Shown: positions 1 to 6,521 of the stretch, in pieces | How the letters are laid out: every line of letters starts with the position of its first letter | How positions within the stretch are numbered: the stretch's first letter is position 1 | Assembly (NCBI GenBank): GCA_004558865.1 | Contig: SFCY01000034.1 | Span: forward strand, 1-19,869 | Source of the DNA: Bacteroidales bacterium | GTDB taxonomy: Bacteria; Bacteroidota; Bacteroidia; Bacteroidales; Bacteroidaceae | Direction of reading: 5' to 3' | Length of the DNA stretch: 19,869 bases | Program-made: the position numbers and the translations under genes | The notes under the pieces: model-generated | Seen by the model: the letters and a program-made list of their open reading frames with translations, nothing else | Databases searched by the model: none | Told to the model about the DNA's origin: nothing

Positions 1-42
1 GATAGAATAATCGATAAAGTGGAGTTGTCGTTTCGGTCGTCT

Positions 43-140
43 TCTGCATCTATCGGTCTCAAAACGTCAAGTCTCATCGGTCGTGTAGCCCGCTACACTT
101 CCTCTTCAACTTACGTTTTGAGTCCCGATAGCTTGCAGAA
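43..140. repeat. large imperfect palindrome (REP-like element or structured RNA)
   Basis: The two halves are near reverse complements. TTCTGCA (42-48) pairs with TGCAGAA (134-140), CTATCGG (50-56) with CCGATAG (125-131), CTCAAAACGT (58-67) with ACGTTTTGAG (113-122), AAGT (69-72) with ACTT (109-112), and GTGTAGC (83-89) with GCTACAC (92-98), leaving a tiny apical loop. The whole forms one long bulged hairpin of about 98 nt. The + strand is also open in frame 1 from the window edge to TAG at 160-162 (53 codons, Ser/Thr-rich), so it could be the tail of a gene cut by the edge. The palindromic structure makes a repeat element or folded RNA at least as likely. No tRNA or known RNA family is recognised. 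Positions 225-300 hold nothing else I can identify. Confidence 0.55.
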
Positions 141-182
141 TACGACTCGACCTAATTTATAGAACCAGCCTATAGTATGCGC

Positions 183-224
183 AACGCCGCAAGCCAACGA
201 TGAGGTTGACTTGCGGCGTTTTTT
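183..224 (+). terminator. rho-independent terminator, rightward
   Basis: AACGCCGCAAG (183-193) and CTTGCGGCGTT (210-220) form a perfect 11-bp stem. After one mismatch it is extended by CAAC/GTTG, and a run of six T (219-224) follows. The T-run lies only on the + strand side, so it ends a rightward transcript entering from the left edge or from the palindrome at 43-140. It does not serve the leftward gene that ends at 301. Confidence 0.8.
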
Positions 225-300
225 AGTTGTCGTCTCTCTCTTGTCTCCTTATAGCCGATGGGATGACGGTGGCGGCTCCACCCCGCACCCGAAGGCTTGC

Positions 301-933
301 CTACTTGCTGAGGAAGTAGAAAGTGTGGGTAGACGACAGGTAGTTGGTGGGGTTGGCGTTGCTCAGGTCGCGGTCCACCCAGATGGCGGCCTCGCACAAG
401 AGAATCTGCAGCTTGTTGGTGGCGCTGCTGTTGTATACGCCATAGAGGTAGCTGGGCATTCCCGAGTAGAAGGCCACCTCCACCTTGTGGCTCTTCCCGC
501 CGAAGGTGACGTTGTAGGACAGGTTGTAGGGGTCAGCCTGGAAATAGACGGGACTCAAGTGGTAGTAGCGTGTGTAGAGGGTCAGCGTCACGTCCTTCTG
601 CTTCTCCAGCGAGTCCTTCAGCTCCTGCTGTCCCTCCATCATGTAGGCGGCGAGCGGCTTTGTGGGGAAGTTGTAGATGTAGATGGTGGAGTCGCTGGCG
701 GCGTTGAGCGTCACCTCAGCCGAATCCAGTTTGGCGCTTGAGGGGCTTGTGGCCCAGCAGATGTAGCCTTTGTGGTAGCCGGCAATCTTGCTGAAGGCCT
801 GCTGCTGCTCCGTCTTGGTGAGATATTTTAAGCCGTTGTTGTCGTCGTCATCGTCGTCGAGGCACGATGTGAGCATGCAGCCCACGCAGAGCAGGGCGGC
901 CAATTGGAGCGTAATGATTTTCAAGCTTTTCAT
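301..933 (-). CDS. DUF4840-family lipoprotein
   Basis: A 210-residue protein with a lipoprotein signal: a short basic N-terminus, a hydrophobic stretch, and lipobox LTSC with the acylated cysteine at residue 24. Six consecutive Asp follow the cysteine. In Bacteroidetes an acidic run just after the lipid-bearing Cys acts as an export signal that places lipoproteins on the cell surface, so surface exposure is likely (inference). The body (TEQQQAFSKIAGYHKGYI and onward) resembles the DUF4840 family known from Bacteroides and Prevotella, whose function is not established. The start is the only Met before the signal peptide; upstream is A-rich with a 9-bp direct repeat (AAACAAATT), as is usual for translation starts in this phylum. 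No convincing -7 box was found. It stands alone: the next gene upstream on the same strand ends 434 bp away and has its own terminator. Family call is from sequence recognition only. Confidence 0.85.
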   Translation of the reverse strand: MKSLKIITLQLAALLCVGCMLTSCLDDDDDDNNGLKYLTKTEQQQAFSKIAGYHKGYICWATSPSSAKLDSAEVTLNAASDSTIYIYNFPTKPLAAYMMEGQQELKDSLEKQKDVTLTLYTRYYHLSPVYFQADPYNLSYNVTFGGKSHKVEVAFYSGMPSYLYGVYNSSATNKLQILLCEAAIWVDRDLSNANPTNYLSSTHTFYFLSK

Positions 934-1129
934 TTTTCCTTAATTTGTTTAATTTGTTTTGTGTATTTAACGTTTTTGCAATCCGATTATTGTCCATTCC
1001 ATTCATGGGATAAATCCTGCAGTCGGTGAAATCTTGCACGTCTTTCCATTAATAAATGTTAAGTCGATGATGGCTGCCCGGCTGGTTGCTGGTGTCGTCC
1101 GCAGGGGCTGTCGGCTCCTTTGCGGTCGC

Positions 1130-1225
1130 CTGCCAAAGATTTGTGGCAGTTGTCGCGATAGTTCGTGGCAACTGGTACGAACTATCGTCTCAGTTGCCAC
1201 GAACTATCGTGTCAATTGCCACGAA
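1130..1225. repeat. cluster of palindromic 22-bp repeats
   Basis: Two head-to-tail 22-bp units lie at 1177-1198 and 1199-1220 (core ACGAACTATCGT, end TTGCC; two differences between them), with the first 5 bases of a third at 1221-1225. Upstream the same unit appears inverted at 1145-1166 (about 18 of 22 matching) with part of another at 1167-1174. This creates a perfect 18-bp inverted repeat (1156-1173 with 1192-1209) and a competing perfect 11-bp one (1156-1166 with 1177-1187), so two mutually exclusive hairpins are possible. A small stem CTGCCA/TGGCAG (1130-1149) sits at the left. Nothing in the rest of 934-1303 looks like a gene. Confidence 0.8.
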
Positions 1226-1303
1226 AGACTGACAGCCCGTTTCCTACAGGCGGGAAGCCCATCCCCGCCGTCTCCCTGATTGGTGGCTCTGCTCTGCGCA
1301 AAC

Positions 1304-1337
1304 AAAAAGCCTCCCACGAGGACGGGTCGTGGGAGGC
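1304..1337 (-). terminator. rho-independent terminator of rubrerythrin gene
   Basis: GCCTCCCACGA (1309-1319) and TCGTGGGAGGC (1327-1337) form a perfect 11-bp GC-rich stem with a 7-base loop. Read leftward it is followed by five U (1304-1308). It lies about 30 bp past the rubrerythrin stop codon. Confidence 0.9.
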
Positions 1338-1367
1338 GGAAATTGGCAGAAGCGCCTATTAAGATTC

Positions 1368-1910
1368 TTAATAGTTGTCGGCGTTGAGTTCGAAGTAGCT
1401 CTGCGGATGGTTGCAGACGGGGCAGATCTTGGGAGCGTTCTTGCCTACGACCAAGTGGCCACAGTTGCGGCACTTCCAGATGCGGTCGCCGTCGCGTGAG
1501 AAGACGACACCCTGCTCGATGTTCTCCACCAGCTTGAGGTAGCGTGCCTCGTGGCGCTTCTCGATGGCGCCCACGCCGCGGAACTTGGCGGCAATCTCCT
1601 TGAAGCCCTCCTCGTCGGCCTCGCGGGCCATGCGGTCGTACATGTCGGTCCACTCGTAGTTCTCGCCGGCGGCGGCGTCCTTCAGGTTGGCGATTGTGTC
1701 GGGAATATCACCACCGTGGAGATACTTGAACCACAGCTTGGCGTGCTCCTTCTCGTTGTCGGCTGTCTCCTGGAAGAGGGCTCCTATCTGCTCGTAGCCT
1801 TCCTTCTTGGCCTTGGAGGCATAGTAGGAGTACTTTGTGAAAGCTTGGCTCTCACCTGCGAAAGCCTCGCGCAAATTCTGCTCGGTCTTTGTTCCTTTAA
1901 GTTCTTTCAT
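1368..1910 (-). CDS. rbr: rubrerythrin
   Basis: A 180-residue cytoplasmic peroxide-scavenging protein typical of anaerobes: it reduces hydrogen peroxide to water with electrons passed from its rubredoxin-like domain. Residues 1-135 form the ferritin-like diiron domain with the expected ligands, including Glu20, the E53-x-x-H56 pair and the E117-x-x-H120 pair. Residues 145-175 are the rubredoxin-type iron site with Cys147, Cys150, Cys163 and Cys166 in two CxxC pairs. Length matches the family. An in-frame upstream ATG would add 19 residues unlike any rubrerythrin, and the promoter -7 box lies between the two candidates, so the start at 1910 (MKELKGTKTE) is chosen. The gene is a single transcription unit with a Bacteroidetes-type promoter at 1945-1972 and a strong terminator at 1304-1337. 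Confidence 0.96.
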   Translation of the reverse strand: MKELKGTKTEQNLREAFAGESQAFTKYSYYASKAKKEGYEQIGALFQETADNEKEHAKLWFKYLHGGDIPDTIANLKDAAAGENYEWTDMYDRMAREADEEGFKEIAAKFRGVGAIEKRHEARYLKLVENIEQGVVFSRDGDRIWKCRNCGHLVVGKNAPKICPVCNHPQSYFELNADNY

Positions 1911-1944
1911 AATGCAGTAGTTTAATGTTTTCTTTTCAATGGTG

Positions 1945-1972
1945 CAAAGATAAACAATAAATGCCAAACAAA
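1945..1972 (-). promoter_or_regulatory. promoter of rbr
   Basis: On the minus strand TATCTTTG (1945-1952) matches the Bacteroidetes -7 consensus TAnnTTTG, and TTTG (1969-1972) is placed as a -33 element with a 16-bp spacer, slightly short. The -7 box lies about 35 bp before the chosen ATG, giving a leader of roughly 30 nt. Confidence 0.7.
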
Positions 1973-2368
1973 CAAGTGAGTTTGTAATTATTACAAATTA
2001 TTTTAAGTTTATTTAGCCAATGAACGCACTTTAGTAACTGTTCAGCGAATTGTACTCCTAAACAAATGATATTGAGCTTTGCGATTGAATTTAGGGTTCT
2101 ATTGCGACAAAAACCAGTAAAACCCTTGCTCCGATGCAATGGGTGCGGGAGGTCCGCTGCCCACAGCGGACACTATTCAGTTCACCACTGGGGCCTTTCC
2201 CTGAGTAAAACGGGAAATAACAGATAAATGTTATATAGAAGCGAATCATCGGCAAGCCGGCTCCGTAGAAGAAACAGCCTTCGTGCCTCAGTCTTGTATC
2301 ACAGCAAGAAAAACCTTGAAAACAGGCTGGTGCGGTGATATGTACAATTGGCAGGATAGTCACGGTTT
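1973..2368. other. gene-free spacer between rbr and the MATE gene
   Basis: About 400 bp with no credible gene. The left part (to about 2100) is AT-rich, unlike the rest of the window. A perfect 8-bp hairpin, GTCCGCTG (2152-2159) with CAGCGGAC (2164-2171) and loop CCCA, is the clearest structure. TATCAC and GTGATA around 2294-2342 could close a wide loop past the MATE stop codon, but there is no clear terminator. Short open frames here have no recognisable domains. Confidence 0.5.
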
Positions 2369-3745
2369 TTAGGCGGCTCCGTCCTTCTCCTGTTGCTGCC
2401 GCTTGAACATCCGCATATAGCGAACCATAACCCATGCCGTGACGACGGAAGCGAGCAGGTCGGAGGTGGGCATGGAGAACCAAACGCCGTTGAGCTGGAA
2501 AAAGTGGGGCAGCAGCCAGAGCATGGGCAGGAGGAAGATGAGCTGGCGGGAGAGCGAGAGGAAGATGCTGACCTTAACCTTGCCGATGCATTGGAAGAAG
2601 TTGGTGGTGACCATCTGATAGCCAACGATGGGGAACATGCAGCCAGTGATGCGCAGGGCGTTGGCGGCGATGCCGATGAGCGTGGCGTCGGTGGTGAAGA
2701 GGCGCACGCAAAGCTGGGGCGGGAACATGGCGAAGCACCAGCCCACGGTCACTACGGCCGTGGCGCTGAGCATGGTGAGCTTGACCACACGCATCAGGCG
2801 GTCGAAGCGCTGCGCGCCGAAGTTGTAGCCGGCGATGGGCTGCATGCCCTGGTTGAGTCCCAGCACGAACATGGTGAAGACGAAGAGTATCTTGTTGGAG
2901 ATGCCGTAGGCTCCCACGGCGAGGTCGCCGCCGTAGCTCACCAACTGGTTGTTGATGAATATCACGATGATGCACGAGCAGACGTTCATCGCGAAGGGCG
3001 AGACGCCTATGGCGATGATGTTCTTGATGATTTGGGATTGGAGCTTGTAGGTGCCGCGGCTGAAGTGGATGAGCTGCCGCTTGTCGCCCAACAGGCGCGC
3101 CTGGTAGCAGAGGGCGAGTATCTGGGCCAGGATGGTGGCGTAGGCGGCGCCGCTGATGCCCAGTCCCAGCCCCCAGGGATAGATGAAGATGGGGTCGAGG
3201 ATGGTGTTGAACACCACGGTGAAGATGGTGGCGTTCATGGCTTGGCGCGGCTTGGAGGCGGCGCGCAGCACGGCGTTGAGGCCGAGATAGGTGTGGGTGA
3301 CGACATTGCCCGCGAGGATGATGACCATGTATTGGCGGGCGTAGGGCAGGGTGGCGTCGCTGGCGCCGAAAAAGCGGAGTATGGGGTCGAGCATCAGCAG
3401 GCAAACCACCGACAGAGCCACGCCCACGTAGACATTGAGCATGAGCGTGTTGCCGAGGATGCGCTCCGCGGTGCGGTAGTCCTTCTGCCCCAACTTCACA
3501 GAGAGGTAGGTGGAGGATCCCACTCCGATGGCCGCCCCAAAGGCTCCCGTGAGGTTCATGAAGGGGAACGTGATGGCCAGTCCGGATATGGCGATGGGGC
3601 CTACGCCCTGGCCGATGAAGATGGAGTCGACCATGTTGTAGAGCGATGAGGCCAGCATGGCCACGATGGCGGGAAGGGCATACTGCCAGAGCAGGCGTCC
3701 TATGGGCTTGGTGCCGAGTTCGAGGGTTGCTTGAAGATTGTCCAT
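2369..3745 (-). CDS. MATE-family multidrug/cation efflux transporter
   Basis: A 458-residue inner-membrane protein of about twelve membrane spans, the normal size for MATE antiporters, which expel drugs or other organic cations in exchange for Na+ or H+. The N-terminal part (PIGRLLWQYALPAIVAML, then SLYNMVDSIFIGQGVGP) is the first MatE repeat with its characteristic VDSIFIG segment. A second repeat starts near residue 235 (QIIKNIIAIGVSPFAMN). The NorM/MepA-like subgroup is likely, but the substrate cannot be read from sequence. The C-terminus ends in a charged tail (KRQQQEKDGAA). It follows murI by 88 bp on the same strand. That gap carries an 8-bp tandem repeat and a small hairpin, so co-transcription with the envelope operon is possible but uncertain. 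No separate promoter was seen. Confidence 0.93.
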   Translation of the reverse strand: MDNLQATLELGTKPIGRLLWQYALPAIVAMLASSLYNMVDSIFIGQGVGPIAISGLAITFPFMNLTGAFGAAIGVGSSTYLSVKLGQKDYRTAERILGNTLMLNVYVGVALSVVCLLMLDPILRFFGASDATLPYARQYMVIILAGNVVTHTYLGLNAVLRAASKPRQAMNATIFTVVFNTILDPIFIYPWGLGLGISGAAYATILAQILALCYQARLLGDKRQLIHFSRGTYKLQSQIIKNIIAIGVSPFAMNVCSCIIVIFINNQLVSYGGDLAVGAYGISNKILFVFTMFVLGLNQGMQPIAGYNFGAQRFDRLMRVVKLTMLSATAVVTVGWCFAMFPPQLCVRLFTTDATLIGIAANALRITGCMFPIVGYQMVTTNFFQCIGKVKVSIFLSLSRQLIFLLPMLWLLPHFFQLNGVWFSMPTSDLLASVVTAWVMVRYMRMFKRQQQEKDGAA

Positions 3746-3780
3746 TGGGTGATGATGATGGCGTGCATGGGGTGTGGTGG

Positions 3781-3812
3781 GGCGGATGGGCGGATGGGCG
3801 GATGGGCGGATG
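3781..3812. repeat. 8-bp tandem repeat, four copies
   Basis: Four perfect head-to-tail copies of GGCGGATG occupy the gap between murI and the MATE gene, ending 36 bp before the MATE start codon. The unit is not a multiple of three and the region is non-coding. Copy number could vary by strand slippage and would change the leader length in front of the MATE gene. Confidence 0.9.
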
Positions 3813-3825
3813 GGGCTTTAGCCCC
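3812..3825. other. small inverted repeat after murI
   Basis: GGGGCT (3812-3817) and AGCCCC (3820-3825) form a perfect 14-bp inverted repeat 8 bp past the murI stop codon. There is no U-run on either side, so it is not a standard terminator. It may protect the murI mRNA end or act as a weak pause site. Confidence 0.45.
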
Positions 3826-3833
3826 ACTTCCCC

Positions 3834-4673
3834 TTATTCCAAATCCAAGTGGTTGACGCTCACCTCGTCGCTGATGAAGATGCGGGCGCCCTCCTTGAAG
3901 CGGTTGGGGTTCTCTGTGGTGTAGTAGACCACATGGCCTCCCTTGGTGCAGCGTGCGTCCATGTCGGGATGGCGGTGGAGATAGTCCTTCAGGCTGGAGG
4001 CCACATACTCGCCCTGGGGCACGATGCGCACGTCTGGACTGACGTATTTCACGATCTTGGGCAGCAGGATGGGGTAGTGGGTGCAGCCCAGGATGAGCGT
4101 GTCGATGAGCGGGTCCTTGTGCATGAGCTGGTCCAGGCGTTTCTTCACGAAGTAGTCGGCTCCGGGCGAGTCGGCCTCGTTGTATTCGATGAGCGGCACC
4201 CAGAAGGGGCAGGCCTGTCCCGAGACCTTGATGTCGGGCCAGAGCTTGGCTATCTCCATGTCGTAGCTGTGGCTGCGTATGGTCCCCTCGGTTGCCACTA
4301 TCCCCACGTGGTTGTTGCGCGTTATCTTGCCTATCACCTCGGCGGTGGGCCTGATGACTCCCAGCACGCGACGGTTGGGGTCGAGCTCGGGCAAGTCGTG
4401 CTGCTGTATGCTGCGCAGCGCCTTGGCCGAGGCCGTGTTGCAGCCGATGATGATGAGGTGGCAGCCCAGCTCGAAGAGCCTCACCACGGCCTGCCGCGTG
4501 AACTGGTACACCACGTCGAAGGAGCGGGGCCCGTAGGGGGCGCGGGCGTTGTCGCCCAAGAATACGTAGTCGTATTGGGGCAGCAGCTGTCGGATGCCGT
4601 GGAGGATGGTGAGGCCGCCGTAGCCAGAGTCGAAGATGCCGATGGGGCCGGGTGATTGGGGAAACACTGTCAT
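3834..4673 (-). CDS. murI: glutamate racemase
   Basis: A 279-residue cytoplasmic enzyme that converts L-glutamate to D-glutamate for the peptidoglycan stem peptide. The family's two-cysteine acid/base pair is present: Cys78 in IIIGCNTAS and Cys197 in LILGCTHYP. The N-terminal IGIFDSGYGG motif supplies Asp15 and Ser16, and the DNARAPYG segment is also conserved. Length is normal. It starts 4 bp after the stop codon of the preceding ompH-like gene, so the two are almost certainly co-transcribed. Placement behind bamA and ompH genes is, to my knowledge, usual in Bacteroidales and ties cell-wall precursor supply to outer-membrane assembly. Confidence 0.97.
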   Translation of the reverse strand: MTVFPQSPGPIGIFDSGYGGLTILHGIRQLLPQYDYVFLGDNARAPYGPRSFDVVYQFTRQAVVRLFELGCHLIIIGCNTASAKALRSIQQHDLPELDPNRRVLGVIRPTAEVIGKITRNNHVGIVATEGTIRSHSYDMEIAKLWPDIKVSGQACPFWVPLIEYNEADSPGADYFVKKRLDQLMHKDPLIDTLILGCTHYPILLPKIVKYVSPDVRIVPQGEYVASSLKDYLHRHPDMDARCTKGGHVVYYTTENPNRFKEGARIFISDEVSVNHLDLE

Positions 4674-4677
4674 GGGC

Positions 4678-5211
4678 TTATTTCAGGATGCTCTTCATCT
4701 TGGCCGTCACATCCTCGCCGGTGGTGTGCGATGCGAAGGGCAGCGCGTTGTTGTCGGTGTTGAGGATGAAGTCGTAGCCGTATTCGTTGCCGAGGGTCTG
4801 GGCGGCGTCGAGAATGCGCTGGCGCAGGGGCGCGAGTGCGTCCTTCTCGGCCTGCCGCAGCAGTTGCTCGGCCTGGTGCTTGAAGTCGACGCTCTTCCTC
4901 ATGAGCTCTTCCAGCTCGGCCTGCCGCTTGGTGCGGATGTTGGGAGCGAAAGTGGACTGGCCGTCGAGAAACTCCTCGTATTTCTTGTTGAACTCGTCCT
5001 CGGAGCGTTTCTGCTCCGCCTCGTACTGCGCGCGGAGGTTGTCCAGTTGGTGACGGGCGCGCTGGTAGTCGCCCATGGCGTGGAGCACTTCGTCGTAGCT
5101 GAAGTAGCCGAAGCTCACCTTGTGGACCATGGGAGCCGCAGCGGCATGCTCCTGTGCGGCGATGGCCAATGGGAAGAGGACGAAAAGCAGGGTGTAGATG
5201 ATTTTTTTCAT
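4678..5211 (-). CDS. ompH: OmpH/Skp-family periplasmic chaperone, third copy
   Basis: A 177-residue exported protein with a signal peptide (MKKIIYTLLFVLFPLAIAAQ, cleavage probably after residue 19 or 20). A long charged helical region follows (about residues 45-125), then the C-terminal segment GYDFILNTDNNALPFAS that matches the Skp/OmpH fold. Such proteins form jellyfish-like trimers that hold unfolded outer-membrane proteins for the BAM complex. An in-frame ATG nine codons upstream would put VFGKIRAE ahead of the signal peptide and is rejected. It is the last and most divergent of the three copies: residues 21-31 are an Ala-rich insert before the first strand. It lies 4 bp upstream of murI and 81 bp downstream of the second copy, with a hairpin in that gap. 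Confidence 0.88.
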   Translation of the reverse strand: MKKIIYTLLFVLFPLAIAAQEHAAAAPMVHKVSFGYFSYDEVLHAMGDYQRARHQLDNLRAQYEAEQKRSEDEFNKKYEEFLDGQSTFAPNIRTKRQAELEELMRKSVDFKHQAEQLLRQAEKDALAPLRQRILDAAQTLGNEYGYDFILNTDNNALPFASHTTGEDVTAKMKSILK

Positions 5212-5232
5212 TTCGGCTCGTATTTTACCAAA

Positions 5233-5260
5233 CACCACAGACGCTGGTGCGCCTGTGGTG
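5233..5260 (-). other. hairpin between ompH copies two and three
   Basis: CACCACAG (5233-5240) and CTGTGGTG (5253-5260) form an 8-bp stem with a 12-base loop. Read leftward it is followed only by a short U-containing stretch, so it may act as a partial terminator or RNA-processing site that adjusts expression of the last ompH copy and murI. Confidence 0.45.
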
Positions 5261-5292
5261 CTTGTTTGTGTGGAATGGAAAGTGGCGCAGGC

Positions 5293-5796
5293 TTATTTCA
5301 GTTTGTTGAGCTCAGCCTTCACCTCAGCCGTGACGTCGGTGCTCAGCGTGGTGCTGATGTAGGGGATGCCGGCGCTCACGTCCATGATGTAGACGTACTT
5401 GCCGCGGTCGCCTACATTCTTGATGGCGTTCTGCAGCTTGGTCTGGATGGGGGCCAGCTTCTCCTCGCGCAGCTTCTGCAGAGCCTGTGCGTCGTCCTGC
5501 TGTGCCTGCTGGAACTTCTGGTAGAGGTTGTTGAGCTCGGTCTCGGTGTCCTTCTTCTTGGTGTCGGGCATCGTGGGTGCGGCCTTCTGGTATTCGTCGG
5601 CCTTGCGCTGCAGCTCGTCAGACATCTGCTTGAGCTCGCTGTCGTAGATTTTGGCTTGCGATTCCACCTCGCCTTGAGCCTTGATGAACTCAGGCAGTGA
5701 CTGTACTACATCCTGAACGTTCAAGTGTCCAAACTTCTGCTGTGCGAATGTTGCCAACGGGGCAAACACCATCAGCATCAAAATAAGTTTTCTCAT
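5293..5796 (-). CDS. ompH: OmpH/Skp-family periplasmic chaperone, second copy
   Basis: A 167-residue exported protein. The signal peptide is MRKLILMLMVFAPLATFAQQ with cleavage near Ala18. It is followed by the first Skp strand (KFGHLNVQDVVQSLPEF), a Gln/Lys/Glu-rich coiled-coil region at about residues 40-115, and the C-terminal KYVYIMDVSAGIPYIS segment typical of the family. The predicted role is periplasmic chaperoning of outer-membrane proteins on their way to BamA. It lies 60 bp after the first copy and 81 bp before the third, same strand. It differs clearly from its neighbours in sequence, so the copies are old paralogues, not a recent duplication. Confidence 0.93.
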   Translation of the reverse strand: MRKLILMLMVFAPLATFAQQKFGHLNVQDVVQSLPEFIKAQGEVESQAKIYDSELKQMSDELQRKADEYQKAAPTMPDTKKKDTETELNNLYQKFQQAQQDDAQALQKLREEKLAPIQTKLQNAIKNVGDRGKYVYIMDVSAGIPYISTTLSTDVTAEVKAELNKLK

Positions 5797-5856
5797 TTTC
5801 TTCTTGAATGGTTTGTTGTTTATTAATTTGTTGTTGCTTGTCTCCTTGTTGTTGCG

Positions 5857-6372
5857 TCAGTTCACGCTGTATCCCAGCTTGTCGAGCACCTCGTTGCTGA
5901 TGTCGATCTTGGGCGAGGCGAACACGATGCCCGCGTTGGAGGCCCGGTCGAGCACCATGCTGTAGCCGCGCAGCTCAGAGATTTCCTTCACGGCGTTGAA
6001 GATCTCGTCCTGTATGGGCGACATGAGGCTCTCGCGTTTCTTGAAGAGCTCTCCCTCCGGGCCGAAATACTTGCGCTTCAGGTCTGAGGCCTCCTTCTCT
6101 TTCTTCATGATCTCCTCCTGCTTGGCCTTCTTCTGCTCCTGCGAGAGGAACACCACCTCGTTCTGATAGTTCTTGTACATGGTGGAAGCCTCCGTGTTGA
6201 GCGCCTCCACCTCGGCCTGCCACTTCTTCGACACCTGATTGAGCTGCTCGTTGGCGCGCTCGTAGGCGGGGACGTGGCTCAGGATGTATTCCATGTCGAC
6301 AAGAGCGTATTTCTGTGCGTGCATCGACAGCGAGGCCACCAGCATCACTGCCATCAAAATGAACTTCTTCAT
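5857..6372 (-). CDS. ompH: OmpH/Skp-family periplasmic chaperone, first copy
   Basis: A 171-residue exported protein directly downstream of bamA. The signal peptide is MKKFILMAVMLVASLSMHAQ, then KYALVDMEYILSHVPAYERA (first strand and start of helix). A highly charged tentacle region follows (about residues 40-120, with QEEIMKKEKEASDLKRKYF), and the closing strand includes GYSMVLDRASNAGIVFAS. These features and the bamA context define Skp/OmpH, which shields unfolded beta-barrel proteins in the periplasm. The gap to bamA is 149 bp and contains an AT-rich inverted repeat around 6410-6435, so a separate promoter or processing site is possible. A TAGGCTTG sequence (minus strand, 6435-6442) is one base off the -7 consensus. 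Confidence 0.94.
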   Translation of the reverse strand: MKKFILMAVMLVASLSMHAQKYALVDMEYILSHVPAYERANEQLNQVSKKWQAEVEALNTEASTMYKNYQNEVVFLSQEQKKAKQEEIMKKEKEASDLKRKYFGPEGELFKKRESLMSPIQDEIFNAVKEISELRGYSMVLDRASNAGIVFASPKIDISNEVLDKLGYSVN

Positions 6373-6521
6373 GTGTTGTCTCTTTTTGCTTTGTTGTCTA
6401 TTTAAGGCCGGTTCTAAAAATTAGGTTTAGAAACCAAGCCTATATGTATATATGCCATTTATGGCCGAGGGCTGGTTGAAGTTGCACTCTCCGCTCACTT
6501 GTGGCCGCCAGCCGGGCGGGC

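Noticed and set aside
1145..1225. Possible CRISPR array (22-bp repeats)
   Set aside because: The direct units abut with no spacers, other units are inverted, and no cas gene is present.
1936..2139. Small leftward open frame upstream of rbr
   Set aside because: It overlaps the rbr promoter, has no domain or good start context, and its composition is that of AT-rich spacer.
3812..3825. Terminator between murI and the MATE gene
   Set aside because: The stem is short with no U-run in either direction, so it is listed only as an inverted repeat.
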